Source of the DNA: Phytophthora colocasiae
Taxonomy: Eukaryota > Oomycota > Peronosporomycetes > Peronosporales > Peronosporaceae
Direction of reading: 5' to 3'
DNA: 64,000 bases
Assembly: GCA_018806915.1 (NCBI GenBank)
Contig: JAGKQI010000101.1
Coordinates: 1,426,001-1,490,000 of the forward strand
Shown: positions 55,469-64,000 of the stretch, piece after piece
Layout: the number at the start of each line of letters is the position of its first letter
How positions within the stretch are numbered: position 1 is the stretch's first letter
Notes under the pieces: generated by a model
The model's input: only the letters and a program-made list of their open reading frames with translations
What the model was told of the DNA's origin: nothing
Databases searched by the model: none
Position numbers and translations under genes: made by a program

Positions 55469-55525
55469 GATAAAGCGTTGCATCCGGCACAACAAGTCTT
55501 GTTGTGCCAGATGCAGCGCTCTATC
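55469..55525. repeat. Second 27-bp-stem hairpin (loop GTC)
   Basis: 55469-55495 (GATAAAGCGTTGCATCCGGC...) pairs with 55499-55525 at all but three positions. Different sequence from the first hairpin, same arm length. Confidence 0.9.
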
Positions 55526-55568
55526 GCTGCCAACGATTCGTAGGTCGTTCGTGCACGTGTATTCCGTT

Positions 55569-55585
55569 TCTCACTTTCAATTTCC
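55569..55585 (+). promoter_or_regulatory. Oomycete Inr-like element of the GH17 gene
   Basis: TCTCACTTTCAATTTCC resembles the oomycete initiator and flanking element (CTCATTYYNCAWTTT) with one base missing in the spacer. The ATG follows about 36 bp downstream. Confidence 0.5.
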
Positions 55586-55621
55586 CCGGGTTCGGCACAC
55601 TTACCTCGACAATCTCTTGTC

Positions 55622-56932
55622 ATGAGATTCCTTTTCGCCCCGTTCGTCGCCTCCATGGTGCTTCTGCTTTCCAGTAATGCCGACGCTCTTAACGTCAAGT
55701 TTCCCGGTGTCAACTACATTCCCCGCAAGGGTCTGGACAACGAACCGGAAACCGTCAAGTGCAAGTCAGCATCCGAGATGCAGAAGGATCTGTATGCACT
55801 CAAGGGCGTCACCGACAAGGTTCGCATCTACTCTCTGATCGATTGCAACCAGGCTGAAGTCATTCTCCCGACTGCCAAGAACGCCGGTCTGAAAGTCGAC
55901 CTTGGCATCTGGACGACGTTCAACCACGACACACTGCAGAAGGAGAAAACGAAGTTGGCTGCCCTCATTGACTCGGGCCTTTACGATGGCAACGTCGTTG
56001 GTTTTGATGTTGCCATCTACATGTACGACAAGTTCATTGCGGATACGGCCATCAGCTACGTGAAGGAGATTCGCGACTACCTGCGTAGCCGCGGTAAAAA
56101 TACTCCCGTCACTCTTGCCGACACTGTCGATGTCTACAACGACAACCCCCAGCTCGTGGATGCTGTGGACTACGTCTCTGTCAACTACCAGTATATCGAA
56201 TACGGTGACGACGTGAACGAGAGCGTTGCGGAGACGCTGGATGACTTGAAGGACCTGCGAGTTCTCGCTGCCAAGAAGGGTAAGAAGTTCGTAATCTCCG
56301 AGACGGGATGGAACTCAGCTGGCTTCTACCCCGGAGTTAGTGTGGCCTCCCCCGCCAACCAAGCCAAGTACTTTACGGACTTGTACCATGTGTCTCGCTC
56401 GCACAACATTGACTTCTACTGGTACTTCGCTTTCGACACGGCCTTCCGCTCGGAGTTTGAGAACAGCTTCGGGGTGTTCCTGGTGAACGGTACACTGAAG
56501 AGTAACTTCCAGAACCTGGTCATCCGTCAGAAAGAACCTCGCGCCATTCGTAACGTTGGCTCGAAGCGGCTTTTGTCTGAGAACAATGGCAGCGTGTACA
56601 TGTCGAGCAAGTCGAGTGACTGGCTAGTGCAGGAGCAGCAGGTCTGGTTCTTTGATTCGGCCACGCAGCAAGTGCGATCCAAGAGCAGTGACCGTTGCCT
56701 AGACGCGTACCAGGGATGGAACGGAGGAATCGTTCACGTCTACCGTTGCATGGACAACGAGGCCAATCAGAAATGGACATTCGAGGCATCGACCGGAAAG
56801 CTCAAACACACCAAGCACCAAGGTTTCTGCCTCGATACGGACCCTGCCCAAAACAACAAGGTGCAGCTGTACGGATGCTCGCCGAACAACCCGAATCAGC
56901 AGTGGAGCGTGATCAAAACTTCCAGCATTTGA
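55622..56932 (+). CDS. Secreted GH17-type beta-1,3-glucanase with ricin-B lectin domain
   Basis: 436 residues, single exon. Residues 1-22 are a signal peptide (hydrophobic core VASMVLLLSS, cleavage near ADA). Residues 25-~305 are a GH17 TIM barrel: FPGVNYIPRKG at the start, VRIYS, VNYQYIEYG, and the nucleophile E227 in ISETGWNS. At the usual acid/base motif (VGNE/VGSE) this protein has VGFD, residue D129. Residues ~310-436 form a ricin-B/CBM13-like lectin with CLDAYQG...NQKW and CLDTD...NPNQQW. The family hydrolyses or remodels beta-1,3-glucan in the oomycete cell wall or in host callose; transglycosylation is also possible. Start ATG 55622. Confidence 0.88.
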   Translation: MRFLFAPFVASMVLLLSSNADALNVKFPGVNYIPRKGLDNEPETVKCKSASEMQKDLYALKGVTDKVRIYSLIDCNQAEVILPTAKNAGLKVDLGIWTTFNHDTLQKEKTKLAALIDSGLYDGNVVGFDVAIYMYDKFIADTAISYVKEIRDYLRSRGKNTPVTLADTVDVYNDNPQLVDAVDYVSVNYQYIEYGDDVNESVAETLDDLKDLRVLAAKKGKKFVISETGWNSAGFYPGVSVASPANQAKYFTDLYHVSRSHNIDFYWYFAFDTAFRSEFENSFGVFLVNGTLKSNFQNLVIRQKEPRAIRNVGSKRLLSENNGSVYMSSKSSDWLVQEQQVWFFDSATQQVRSKSSDRCLDAYQGWNGGIVHVYRCMDNEANQKWTFEASTGKLKHTKHQGFCLDTDPAQNNKVQLYGCSPNNPNQQWSVIKTSSI

Positions 56933-56995
56933 AGTAAAATGCATCCTCGCTACGTATAGAGGCGAATCGCAATAGGATTAAGCAGCTTCCCCGTA

Positions 56996-57222
56996 AGATT
57001 GCAATAGATTGTGTACTATTGTGTTTGCAAGCGCGGAAAATTGTGGCCAATCGTCGACTACAAAATCATTCACTGATTTCAACCAAAGCTCGCCTGTCAG
57101 CAGCAAGATTGCAATAGATTGTGTACTATTGTGTTTCCAAGCGCGGAAAATTCTGGCCAATCGTCGACTACAAAATCATTCACTTCAACTTGACAAGGTC
57201 TGATCTCACGCCTGTCAGCAGC
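56996..57222 (+). repeat. Two tandem copies of a ~110-bp unit
   Basis: GATTGCAATAGATTGTGTAC...CAAGCGCGGAAAATT...CAATCGTCGACTACAAAATC occurs from 56998 and again from 57108, a 110-bp period. The second copy is a little longer (CTTGACAAGGTCTGATCTCA insert). Both end CGCCTGTCAGCAGC. It lies between the GH17 stop and the PEPCK 3' end; no gene. Confidence 0.9.
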
Positions 57223-57337
57223 TAAAGTATACAAGCGGCTTCCTCGTTCATTTCTTTTTATATTTAGGGAGTTGATGATGATACATGCATGCACTAAAAC
57301 ATCGCTAACGTAGCTAGTACCAGCTAGAAGACACCAA

Positions 57338-58329
57338 TTACACGTTGGGGCCGTACACCGACAGATCGTTGCCAGGCAGGATGAACTGCTTGAAGTTCTC
57401 CTTGAACGACTTGGCCAGCTTCAACGCCGTCTCGTCGAACGCAGCCTTGTCCGTCCACGAGTCCTTCGGGTTCAGGATCTCCGACGGCACGCCCTCCACC
57501 GTCGTGGGATCTCGAAGCCGAACAGCGGGTCCTTGACGAAAGTCGCGTCGTTGATGCTTCCGTCCAGCACCGCGTCCACGCACTTGCGCGTGAACGGCAG
57601 CTTCATGCGCTTGCCCACGCCGTACACACCGCCCGTCCAGCCCGTGTTGATCAGGTACACGTGCGTGTTGTGCTCCTGCAGCTTCTTCTTCAGCAGGTCC
57701 GCGTACTTGGTCGGGTGCAGCGTCATGAACGCCGCACCAAAGCACGTCGAGAACGTCGCCTGCGGCTCCGTGATGCCGCGCTCCGTGCCTGCCACCTTGG
57801 CCGTGTAGCCCGACAGGAAGTGGTACTGCGCCTGGCCCGCAGACAGCTTCGACACGGGCGGCAGCACGCCGTACGCATCGCACGTCAGGAAGATCACGGC
57901 GTTCGGGTGGTTACCGCGCGAGTTCGGCTGGTGGTGCGGGATGTGGTAGATCGGGTACGACACGCGGCCGTTCTCCGTCTTGCTCGAGTTGAAGTAGTCG
58001 GGCTCGTTGTTGGCGTCGATCCACACGTTCTCCAGCATGGCGTTCGGGCGGATGGCGTTGAAGATGTCCGGCTCGTTCTCCTTGCTCAGGTCGATGGTCT
58101 TGGCGTAGCACCCGCCCTCGAAGTTGAACACGCCCTCGTCGTCCCAGCCGTGCTCGTCGTCGCCGATCAGCTCGCCCTTCGGGTCGGCCGACAGTGTCGA
58201 CAGACCAAAGAAGATGGCCGTGTCTCCCGCCTTGCCGATGTTGGCCGACGCGTGCATGGCCATCACGCCGTTCAGCGGCAGGTAGTAGTTCATCATGCTG
58301 AAGATGCCCTTCTTCATCTCGCCACCGTC
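57338..58329 (-). pseudogene. PCK1: PEP carboxykinase (ATP) 3' fragment, P-loop deleted
   Basis: C-terminal ~330 residues of ATP-type phosphoenolpyruvate carboxykinase, the gluconeogenic enzyme converting oxaloacetate to PEP. Recognisable parts are [97 protein letters not shown] and [17 protein letters not shown]. The kinase-1a loop should read GLSGTGKTTLSAD but here reads GLSTLSAD, a clean 15-bp loss of GTGKT at about 58196. Near 57510 one base is missing after FGFEIP; the true tail ([15 protein letters not shown]...YGPNV) is in the next frame. The N-terminal ~200 residues are absent, replaced by an inverted TTI2 piece. Catalytically dead. Confidence 0.93.
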
Positions 58330-58589
58330 TGTGTGTAGAACCTCCAACAGCACGTCCGAGTACCAGCGCAGCTCCGTAGGTGTAACATTCTTCACGATAT
58401 GAAGCAGCAGTCGAGCACCAACAAGTTGTGTGGCATCTGTTAGGTCGTCTACGAGCGGGAACGTAAGCGCCAACAGTCGACCAAGAAAGTCACCGCCTAA
58501 ATGAGGGGCCTACACCTGCTGCACCACGTGCAACATGATCTTCTTATTGACTGAAGATGCCGCCACCCACGTCTCCTTGTCCACATCTT
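58330..58589 (-). pseudogene. Inverted 260-bp TTI2 fragment
   Basis: The reverse complement of 58330-58589 matches TTI2 positions 53851-54110 over the full 260 bp without indel. One change creates a TAG in what was QQVSFPH. It reads in frame into the PEPCK fragment ([15 protein letters not shown]), making an open chimeric frame from about 58473, but without an ATG. Confidence 0.93.
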
Positions 58590-58742
58590 ATTTGGGAGCG
58601 ATATGGCTGCTTGCTCATTCGGTTGCCGCGGATCTACGACACCTTCTCAGTCAGAAGCAGCGCTTGGATAACTATCTTTAAGGATGTGGCCTATGACAGC
58701 CTATGACTTCAACGTGGGCGACATGCAACACACCGTGCGCTG

Positions 58743-59342
58743 GCCATTGTATCCCGCAAGCCAGAGACGCTGGATGTTCTGTTGGCTTGTCTTGTAGAAT
58801 CACTGGACAAGGTCTCTCCTCCTGGCGAGCTCAAGCACTACGATCGATTCACGCCACGACTCCTTAACGACACCAGTCTGTGCAGTGACGTCGCTGTTCG
58901 CGTCATTTTTGTCCGGCATTTACGCGCGCTTGTGGCCCGTCAGGGGGCCCCACATAGCCTCAACATCATTCGATATCTACAACCACTATTGAAGGTGTTA
59001 ATCGCGGGCTTTGAGAGTGTCAACGTTGAGCTCCTGTTAGCGACACTGGAAACGCTGCAGACGACTGTCCTCGCGGCTTGGCCCCGAATTGCACCACACA
59101 CAGAGGAGATTGTACTACGTGCTGTGGCTTTCTGTGAGATTTTCGATGAAGGTGCCGAGTTCACGCCATCCTCACATGAAAGGAACCAGATTCTTGCGCT
59201 ATGCGAAGACGTGCTAGACCTGCTCAACCAAGTCAGTGGTGGAGATTCTGTTGTCGGCGATATGTTAGCTACTGTGAGCAGTCACAGTCCGAAGCTATCT
59301 CCCTTCTGTGATCGGATGCAAGAGAAGTTGACGGCTCGATAG
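58743..59342 (+). pseudogene. TTI2 3'-half duplicate
   Basis: Matches TTI2 from 54111 (AIVSRKPETLD...) to its stop. It differs by scattered substitutions and a 9-bp deletion that removes three residues in EEIVVGVLRAV (here EEIVLRAV). It has no start codon of its own. The missing upstream half is represented only by the inverted piece at 58330-58589; 153 bp of unrecognised sequence (58590-58742) lie between. Confidence 0.93.
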
Positions 59343-59775
59343 CGAGGATACGCACATACAACATGAGTCAGAACATGCTGTGCAATTTGGCGATTGAACG
59401 TGTACATGTCTTGTACAATCTTCACACATGTAGGTTGAGCAAGTACGTGAGTGGTGAAGAGTTAACGACGACGACAGCCAAGGAAGTACAGTAGGTGAGC
59501 TGGTTGTCATGTTTTGCAGCTACTACGTGAGCGGTCTACAGTACACACCAGAGCGTGAAGCCGAATACGTAGGCGGTTCCAGATGCAGAACAACTGGAAG
59601 AAGAAACTTGTTATCGTAGGTTGACTATGGTACATGTAGTGGAGTTGAGGAAGCAGTTGTCCGGTGCCCGTATACAAGTACATCGTAATCGTTACTACCA
59701 CAAGTTTAGTCACAGACACTGACAATGGTCTCTTGTTGGTAACAAGGTTGTTTATGGTACTGACCAACTCAAGTC
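59343..59775 (+). repeat. Second copy of the TTI2 3' flank
   Basis: Aligns to 54720-55135. It has an extra GGTTGACTATGGTACATGTA insert near 59619 and other small indels; similarity fades at about 59775. Confidence 0.88.
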
Positions 59776-60359
59776 ACGAATGGCGTGTAAACACGTTCGA
59801 GCAACATCAATCTGCTGTACCGTACCGCAATCCGGTAGTTATCTGTGACATTGCAACATCATGTTGGCATCATGTATTAAAACGTACTACATGGTATTGT
59901 GGAAACCTACCAGAATGTCCCTTATTCGTTAATTAATTTGCTGGGTGCATCGTTTTCGGCAGTTTTCGGCAGAAATGTAGAGTCGCTTATTTATTTACGC
60001 CACTGTCATACTCCGAATAGCTGTAAGCTACGGTTAATAATAGCATTGCGACTGATTAAGCCAAAATAATAGCATGTGACTGATTAAGCCAAAATGCCGC
60101 GGCATTCCAGCTTTTTACACATATAAATCCGCTAGAAACTGTAGATGATGGAAGTACTTGATCGTGTGTCGGTCAAAATTGGTGGAATTGCTCAAACAAG
60201 CACACGTCGCACGAGAACCAGCTCTACAGCGAATACGTGAAGCTCTCATAGGGAAGTTATATGTTGCTTTAGAGCAACGTCCCTTGTTCGACATGCTGCT
60301 TGATTTTCGTGTAGCTATTGTAGTGGAAAGCTTAATAAGACTACTGAAAAGGAAAGGAA
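59776..60359. other. Intergenic, one small unassigned ORF
   Basis: No recognised gene. Repeated ATTAAGCCAAAAT words at 60055-60095. An open frame 60158-60364 (SKLVELLKQAHVAREPALQRI...) lacks an ATG start, is too short to assign and abuts the dispersed repeat; it may be element-derived. Confidence 0.4.
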
Positions 60360-60478
60360 ATTGAAGTTGATTAACTGGTTATTCCACTTGGCTTGGCAAT
60401 TGAATTCTGAAGGTTTTGATTGTGATTGTGAATTGTTTGAATGGGATATTGAATTTTCGAATGCTAATCATTTCTTAT
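60360..60478 (-). repeat. Dispersed ~120-bp repeat, copy 2 (inverted)
   Basis: The reverse complement matches 28854-28988: AAATGATTAGCATTCGAAAA...CACAATCACAATCAAAACC...GTTAATCAACTTCAA. Copy 1 carries a small extra GTAGTAGCAACCAG-type segment. Confidence 0.85.
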
Positions 60479-60794
60479 CATCTGGAAAGTAAGTCCCCCG
60501 AACGCCTGCCAAGTGCGTAGCTTTGTGGTGCGTACACCAGTGGACGAGAAAATATAAGAAACACAGTGAATTCCGTGAAAAGCACAATGAATGCTTACTG
60601 AACACAGCAAAAGAGCCAGGCGGTCGCCATGGCATAAACGCGCGGCGGCGCTGCCAGTCGCGCATTCAGGCATTTCGCAAAAGAGGATCGCGCGGGGAGA
60701 GGCGCCAGCGTGCGCTCGGTGGGTGTTCGTCCGGGATGAGGGGGGAGCTGGAGTGGATCGCGCGGGGCAAGTGGAGGGGCCAATAGCCCACGCG

Positions 60795-60985
60795 GTATGC
60801 AGCTTTACACCGCACGCACTAGCTGGGCACTCCGCATCACGCAGACGCATTAGCTGGGCACTTCGTATCACGCAGCTCGCATCGCACGCATTTACAGGAC
60901 ACGTTCTACGGCAGCTCGCATTGCACGCTTTTGCTGGACACGCTAGCACCGCATCACGTAGCTCGAATCGCACGCAGTAGCTGGA
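60795..60985. repeat. Degenerate GCATCACGCAG/CTCGCATCGCACGC tandem repeats
   Basis: Four to five imperfect units of about 32-45 bp, e.g. CGCATTAGCTGGGCACTTCG, then ATCACGCAG, then CTCGCATCGCACGCATTT, CTCGCATTGCACGCTTTT and CTCGAATCGCACGCAGTA. The surrounding 60480-61100 has no supported gene and may be the 3' part of the MULE copy that follows. Confidence 0.75.
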
Positions 60986-61101
60986 GTACACGCAGCATAC
61001 AGGTAAAAGGATGAGACATCGAACTGCAAACAGGGTAAGCGACTCAAAGTTTTGGCTAAATTGTTTAACTACTAACTGGTGCTAGTTGTTGTTGCTCATA
61101 G

Positions 61102-62247
61102 CTACTCCCTTTCTAGCGCGTGTCCGGGACGTGGAGGTCTTCCAGCTGCTGTCGGCGTGAGGCCAACGCCATGCGAGCTCGGCTTTGACGTGCGACGGCG
61201 GTTGAAGAGCACCTCCTCGCCTTTGCCATTAAGGACCGCACTCCTTTGCATGGCGAACAGTAGGTGCACACAGCTCGCGTACTTGTAGAAGTACCCACAT
61301 GGACACGTGCGGTTCTCCATATCAACAGGCCACCCTGTAGCAGGTTGGTTCTCCGATTCTAGCCTTGCCATGTTTGCGCTGATTTGAGCTGACACTTGTA
61401 TGTGCTCGCTGTACCTCTTTGTAGCAGCATTGTACACTCGCAGCGGTGGAGTGTAGACAACGTTGACTATGTTTGCGCTTGTGCCCAGCAAGAATTCAAC
61501 ACCCATGCGTGGCGGTGTGTATTCGCGGATGAGCTGCTGGCGTTGTAGCGCCTTGACGCGACTCATCAGCTCCTTGGATGGAGCCGGGGTAGTAGCGAAT
61601 CGGCGAACGTCAATAGAGTGTTGACGGCAACAAGCCCGTAGCTGCTGCAGCAGCTCTCCCATTTTCAGTAGTCGGTGCACAGTGTAGTCGCGCTTTAACG
61701 CCCGGTTGAATTGCTCAACCGGGTTGTTGGTTGTTGCGAACCCGGGCGCGGTGTGATAGCACTGCCAGTTGCTGAAACGCCTACTTAGCCAAACACGAGT
61801 GAAGTACTCGCTGAAGCTCTGGAGAGCTGGGGTTTCTTCCCATCGAAACTGAGATGCCGAGCGAACAGCGGCAAAGTCTTGGACATCACGCGTGCAATGC
61901 ATGTCGTAGACGTCACGTAGCACAGCATTGCTGTGTTCCTTCGACAAACCTTTCGTGCGCTCCACAACTTTTGCAAGCAAGTGGTAGAAGCACATTAGAT
62001 GCGTGTACGAACAATCTACTCCAAAGACTGCAGCAGCAGCGTTGAACTGTGCACTATCCGCGTCGCCCATGAAATTTGCCACACGCAGCGGCTGACCAAC
62101 AACTCTGCTGTAAACGCAGCGGAGAGATGCGAATGCGAAAGTCCGAACAACCGAAGAGCAGAGAAGTGAACACTGTTCACCGAACAGGGGTGAAATGGTG
62201 GTGAGGAGACGGTTGGAAACCAAGGCTAAAGTCTGAGACTTTTGCAT
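61102..62247 (-). pseudogene. MULE transposase, C-terminal two-thirds
   Basis: A 381-residue open frame with MULE features: FMGDADSAQFNAAAAVF (second catalytic Asp region), CFYHLLAKVVER (the C...H helix), GFATTNNPVEQFNRALKRDYT (catalytic Glu region) and a C-terminal SWIM zinc finger CPCGYFYKYASCVHLL. The N-terminal zinc finger and first catalytic Asp are missing; upstream of 62247 I see no coding sequence in any frame. So it is 5'-truncated, although the first codon available is an ATG (MQKSQTLA). It is homologous to, but clearly diverged from, the neighbouring MULE at 62646-64000. Confidence 0.85.
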
Positions 62248-62645
62248 TCAAGGCTGCTGCGCTTTGCATGTATGAAACCTGCAGCATGCGCGTCGTTATT
62301 ACCATGTCCTATTTTCTATCTCTGGTAGCTTTAATATTCCTAGTAATAAACTACCGGTGTCTTCACTTCTGCAGAGTACAATACAATGCTGGAGTTGGAA
62401 GTTGCATCGTTGTACGACTTGCAAACAGCTGCAGCGGGTTTCTCTTATCTCTACACTGCGAGAACGCCTTACGGGCACACAACAGTGCAGCCATAGCACA
62501 GCACGTCTGTGTCAGCACCATTCCTGCTGGTCAGCACAGCAAAGTGCTGTGTCAGCACAATAAAAAGTTTAGTTTCTGGTCGGCGCGGGAAGCACACAAA
62601 AAGAGCGTCAGCCAACCAGAACGCGTTTTCGAGTGCGGCCGATAG
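62248..62645. other. Spacer between divergent MULE copies
   Basis: About 400 bp with no gene. GTCAGCACA-type words repeat three times at 62510-62560. I could not identify terminal inverted repeats. Confidence 0.45.
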
Positions 62646-64000
62646 TTGGTAAGGTCCACAGTATTCGCCGAGCTCACGGCTCCATTCACGGTCATGCCGA
62701 GGCGGGTGAGCTGGCAGCTGAAAGCTGGCGACGTCGACGCCGCCGAAGCGGACGAGATCGTAGCGCAGATGCCATCCTTCGATATCGACAAAAGCCAGAC
62801 GATGGCGTGCACTATATGCCCGGAAGCTGACGGTACCGCTTGCTTGTATGCAGCTCCGAGGCATGTAGCGAGGCAAGCGAGAACAAATGCGCTTGGCGCG
62901 GGAAGATGGTGACATGCCTCGAGTCGCAGCACGCCTCCATCTTCGAGTACGGAGAGCACCACAACATGACGTCAGTCCCTGCGCACAAGAAGCTGACAAC
63001 AATGCAGAAGGTCTTCTGCCGTGAGCTGGCCGAGAATCGCTTGAAACCCATGAGAATTCTACATGCGCTGGGACGCAAGTTCTCGAAGCCTCTCGACGAG
63101 CTACCCACCCTAAAGACTGTACAGAACTTTGTCAACCACCACGGGCGGACGCAGATGCAGAATCACGACCGCTTGGACGAGCTGCAGGCATGGATCTCCG
63201 AGCGTGCGTACAACGGCTCTGAGCTGCCGAACCAACCGTTCACGTTTGCGTGGGAGATGGACAGCACCGGCAAGCCTGTTGTAGGCAACGGCTCCGACGA
63301 GAAACCCTTCCTTGTAGGACTGTCGACGAAGGCACTGGTGATGCGGCTCATGGTGTCGCCGGACAATTTCATGTTCCACGTCGACGCTACCTACAAGATG
63401 AGCCAGTGTGGCTACCCAGTACTCGTCGTTGGTATGTCAGACCGAACTCGCAGATTCCACCTCGTCGCGCTCTTCATCATCTCGCAAGAGACGCAACCGG
63501 TTCTTCAAGCGGCCCTCCTTTCACTACGACGTCTGTATTACTGGGTCACCAAGAGACATTTGACCGTTCGCTTTGCTATGGCCGACGGAGATAAGGCTCA
63601 GTGCAATGCTCTCGCAGCGGTATTCGGGGACCATCCGGCGTACTGCTTTTTGATGTGCTACTTTCATGTAATGAAGAAGGTCCAGGAGAATATTAAGGCA
63701 CTTTCCTCGGTCACTCAAGCCTGTATCCTACGGGATATCTACGATCTCCACTTCGCGAGAACCTACTCGGTGTTCCTGCAGATGCGGGACGCTTCTGTAC
63801 GGCGATGGATCCAGGACCCGGAAGTTGTGCCTTTCGCGAGGTATATTGTGGCCCAGTGGTTGACGGGGCCGTTCACGAAGTGGCAAGCGTACCACACGCC
63901 GACCGGCTTCGCCACTACAAATAATCCCTGCGAGGCATTCAACGCTTTGCTAAAGCGTGACTACACCTTGCGTCGTCGGATGAAGGTGGGTTCTCTGCTG
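62646..64000 (+). pseudogene. MULE transposase, runs off window
   Basis: The main frame from about 62905 reads KMVTCLESQHASIFEYGEHH and then stays open to the edge. It includes LSTKALVMRLMVSPDNFMFH/VDATYK (first catalytic Asp), FAMADGDKAQCNALAAVFG (second Asp), CYFHVMKKVQEN (C...H), and GFATTNNPCEAFNALLKRDYT (Glu). All three DDE residues are present. An upstream open piece (62646-62912, MACTICPEADGTACLY) looks like the zinc-binding N-terminus but is one frame off, so either a frameshift or an unseen intron lies between 62820 and 62910. The 3' end is outside the window, so intactness is unknown. Confidence 0.8.

Noticed and set aside
57661..58338. 225-residue plus-strand frame rich in Arg and Val opposite PEPCK
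   Set aside because: Complement of a GC-rich codon-biased gene fragment; no domain.
57472..58473. 333-residue open frame combining TTI2 and PEPCK as a functional fusion gene
   Set aside because: It has no ATG start, the PEPCK P-loop is deleted, the tail is frameshifted, and the TTI2 part is an inverted duplicate with a stop just upstream.

Overview
This is nuclear DNA from a stramenopile, almost certainly a Phytophthora-like oomycete. The evidence is compact genes with 60-80 bp GT-AG introns or none, an oomycete-type initiator (CTCATTCCGCAATT, minus strand) just upstream of one start codon, oomycete-style Helitron, MULE and hAT relatives, and housekeeping orthologues that include flagellum-associated families (ULK4). 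No bacterial, organellar or viral gene set is present. Exon models were built by hand from splice signals and frame continuity; homology calls are from recognition, not from a search.

Layout. 1-22 kb is mostly ordinary gene space: Rab2 (partial, minus), an ULK4-type kinase/HEAT protein (10 exons), an anoctamin (minus), a large FGDF-motif protein (plus), a second anoctamin (plus), a decayed BED-finger transposon-like gene (minus), a 2-oxoglutarate/Fe(II) dioxygenase (minus) and the ribosome-biogenesis GTPase NOG1 (minus). 22-30.7 kb is a repeat graveyard. It holds a duplicated non-coding block, one copy of which is split by a 904-bp piggyBac-like non-autonomous element, plus remains of a MULE, a Myb/SANT-like gene and a hAT transposase, and a dispersed repeat. 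30.8-31.6 kb carries an unidentified spliced minus-strand gene. 31.7-38.2 kb is a nearly intact Helitron whose Rep-helicase gene is spliced and carries one frameshift.

38.6-54.7 kb is dense gene space: a long coiled-coil protein, a small coiled-coil protein, Gemin5 (4 exons), HEATR6 (4 exons), an Acinus-like SAP/RRM/RSB protein (8 exons) and a TTI2-like HEAT protein. Neighbours are closely packed: convergent stop codons are 2 to about 100 bp apart and divergent starts share about 100-300 bp. Functionally this block is mRNA/snRNP processing (Gemin5, Acinus) and HEAT scaffolds.

54.7-64 kb is a rearranged accessory region. A secreted GH17 glucanase with a ricin-B lectin domain sits behind two adjacent 27-bp-stem hairpins. 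It is followed by a 110-bp tandem repeat, a broken PEP carboxykinase (N-terminus gone, P-loop GTGKT deleted, frameshift), and a recent duplicate of the TTI2 gene cut at one codon boundary, with its upstream piece inverted and fused in frame to the PEPCK fragment. The end of the window has two divergently oriented MULE transposases.

I did not find a convincing new multi-gene system. The most unusual items are the TTI2/PEPCK rearrangement, the TTAA element with its 45-bp perfect internal hairpin and datable empty site, the ULK4 orthologue that keeps kinase catalytic residues, and the GH17 enzyme with an altered acid/base motif.
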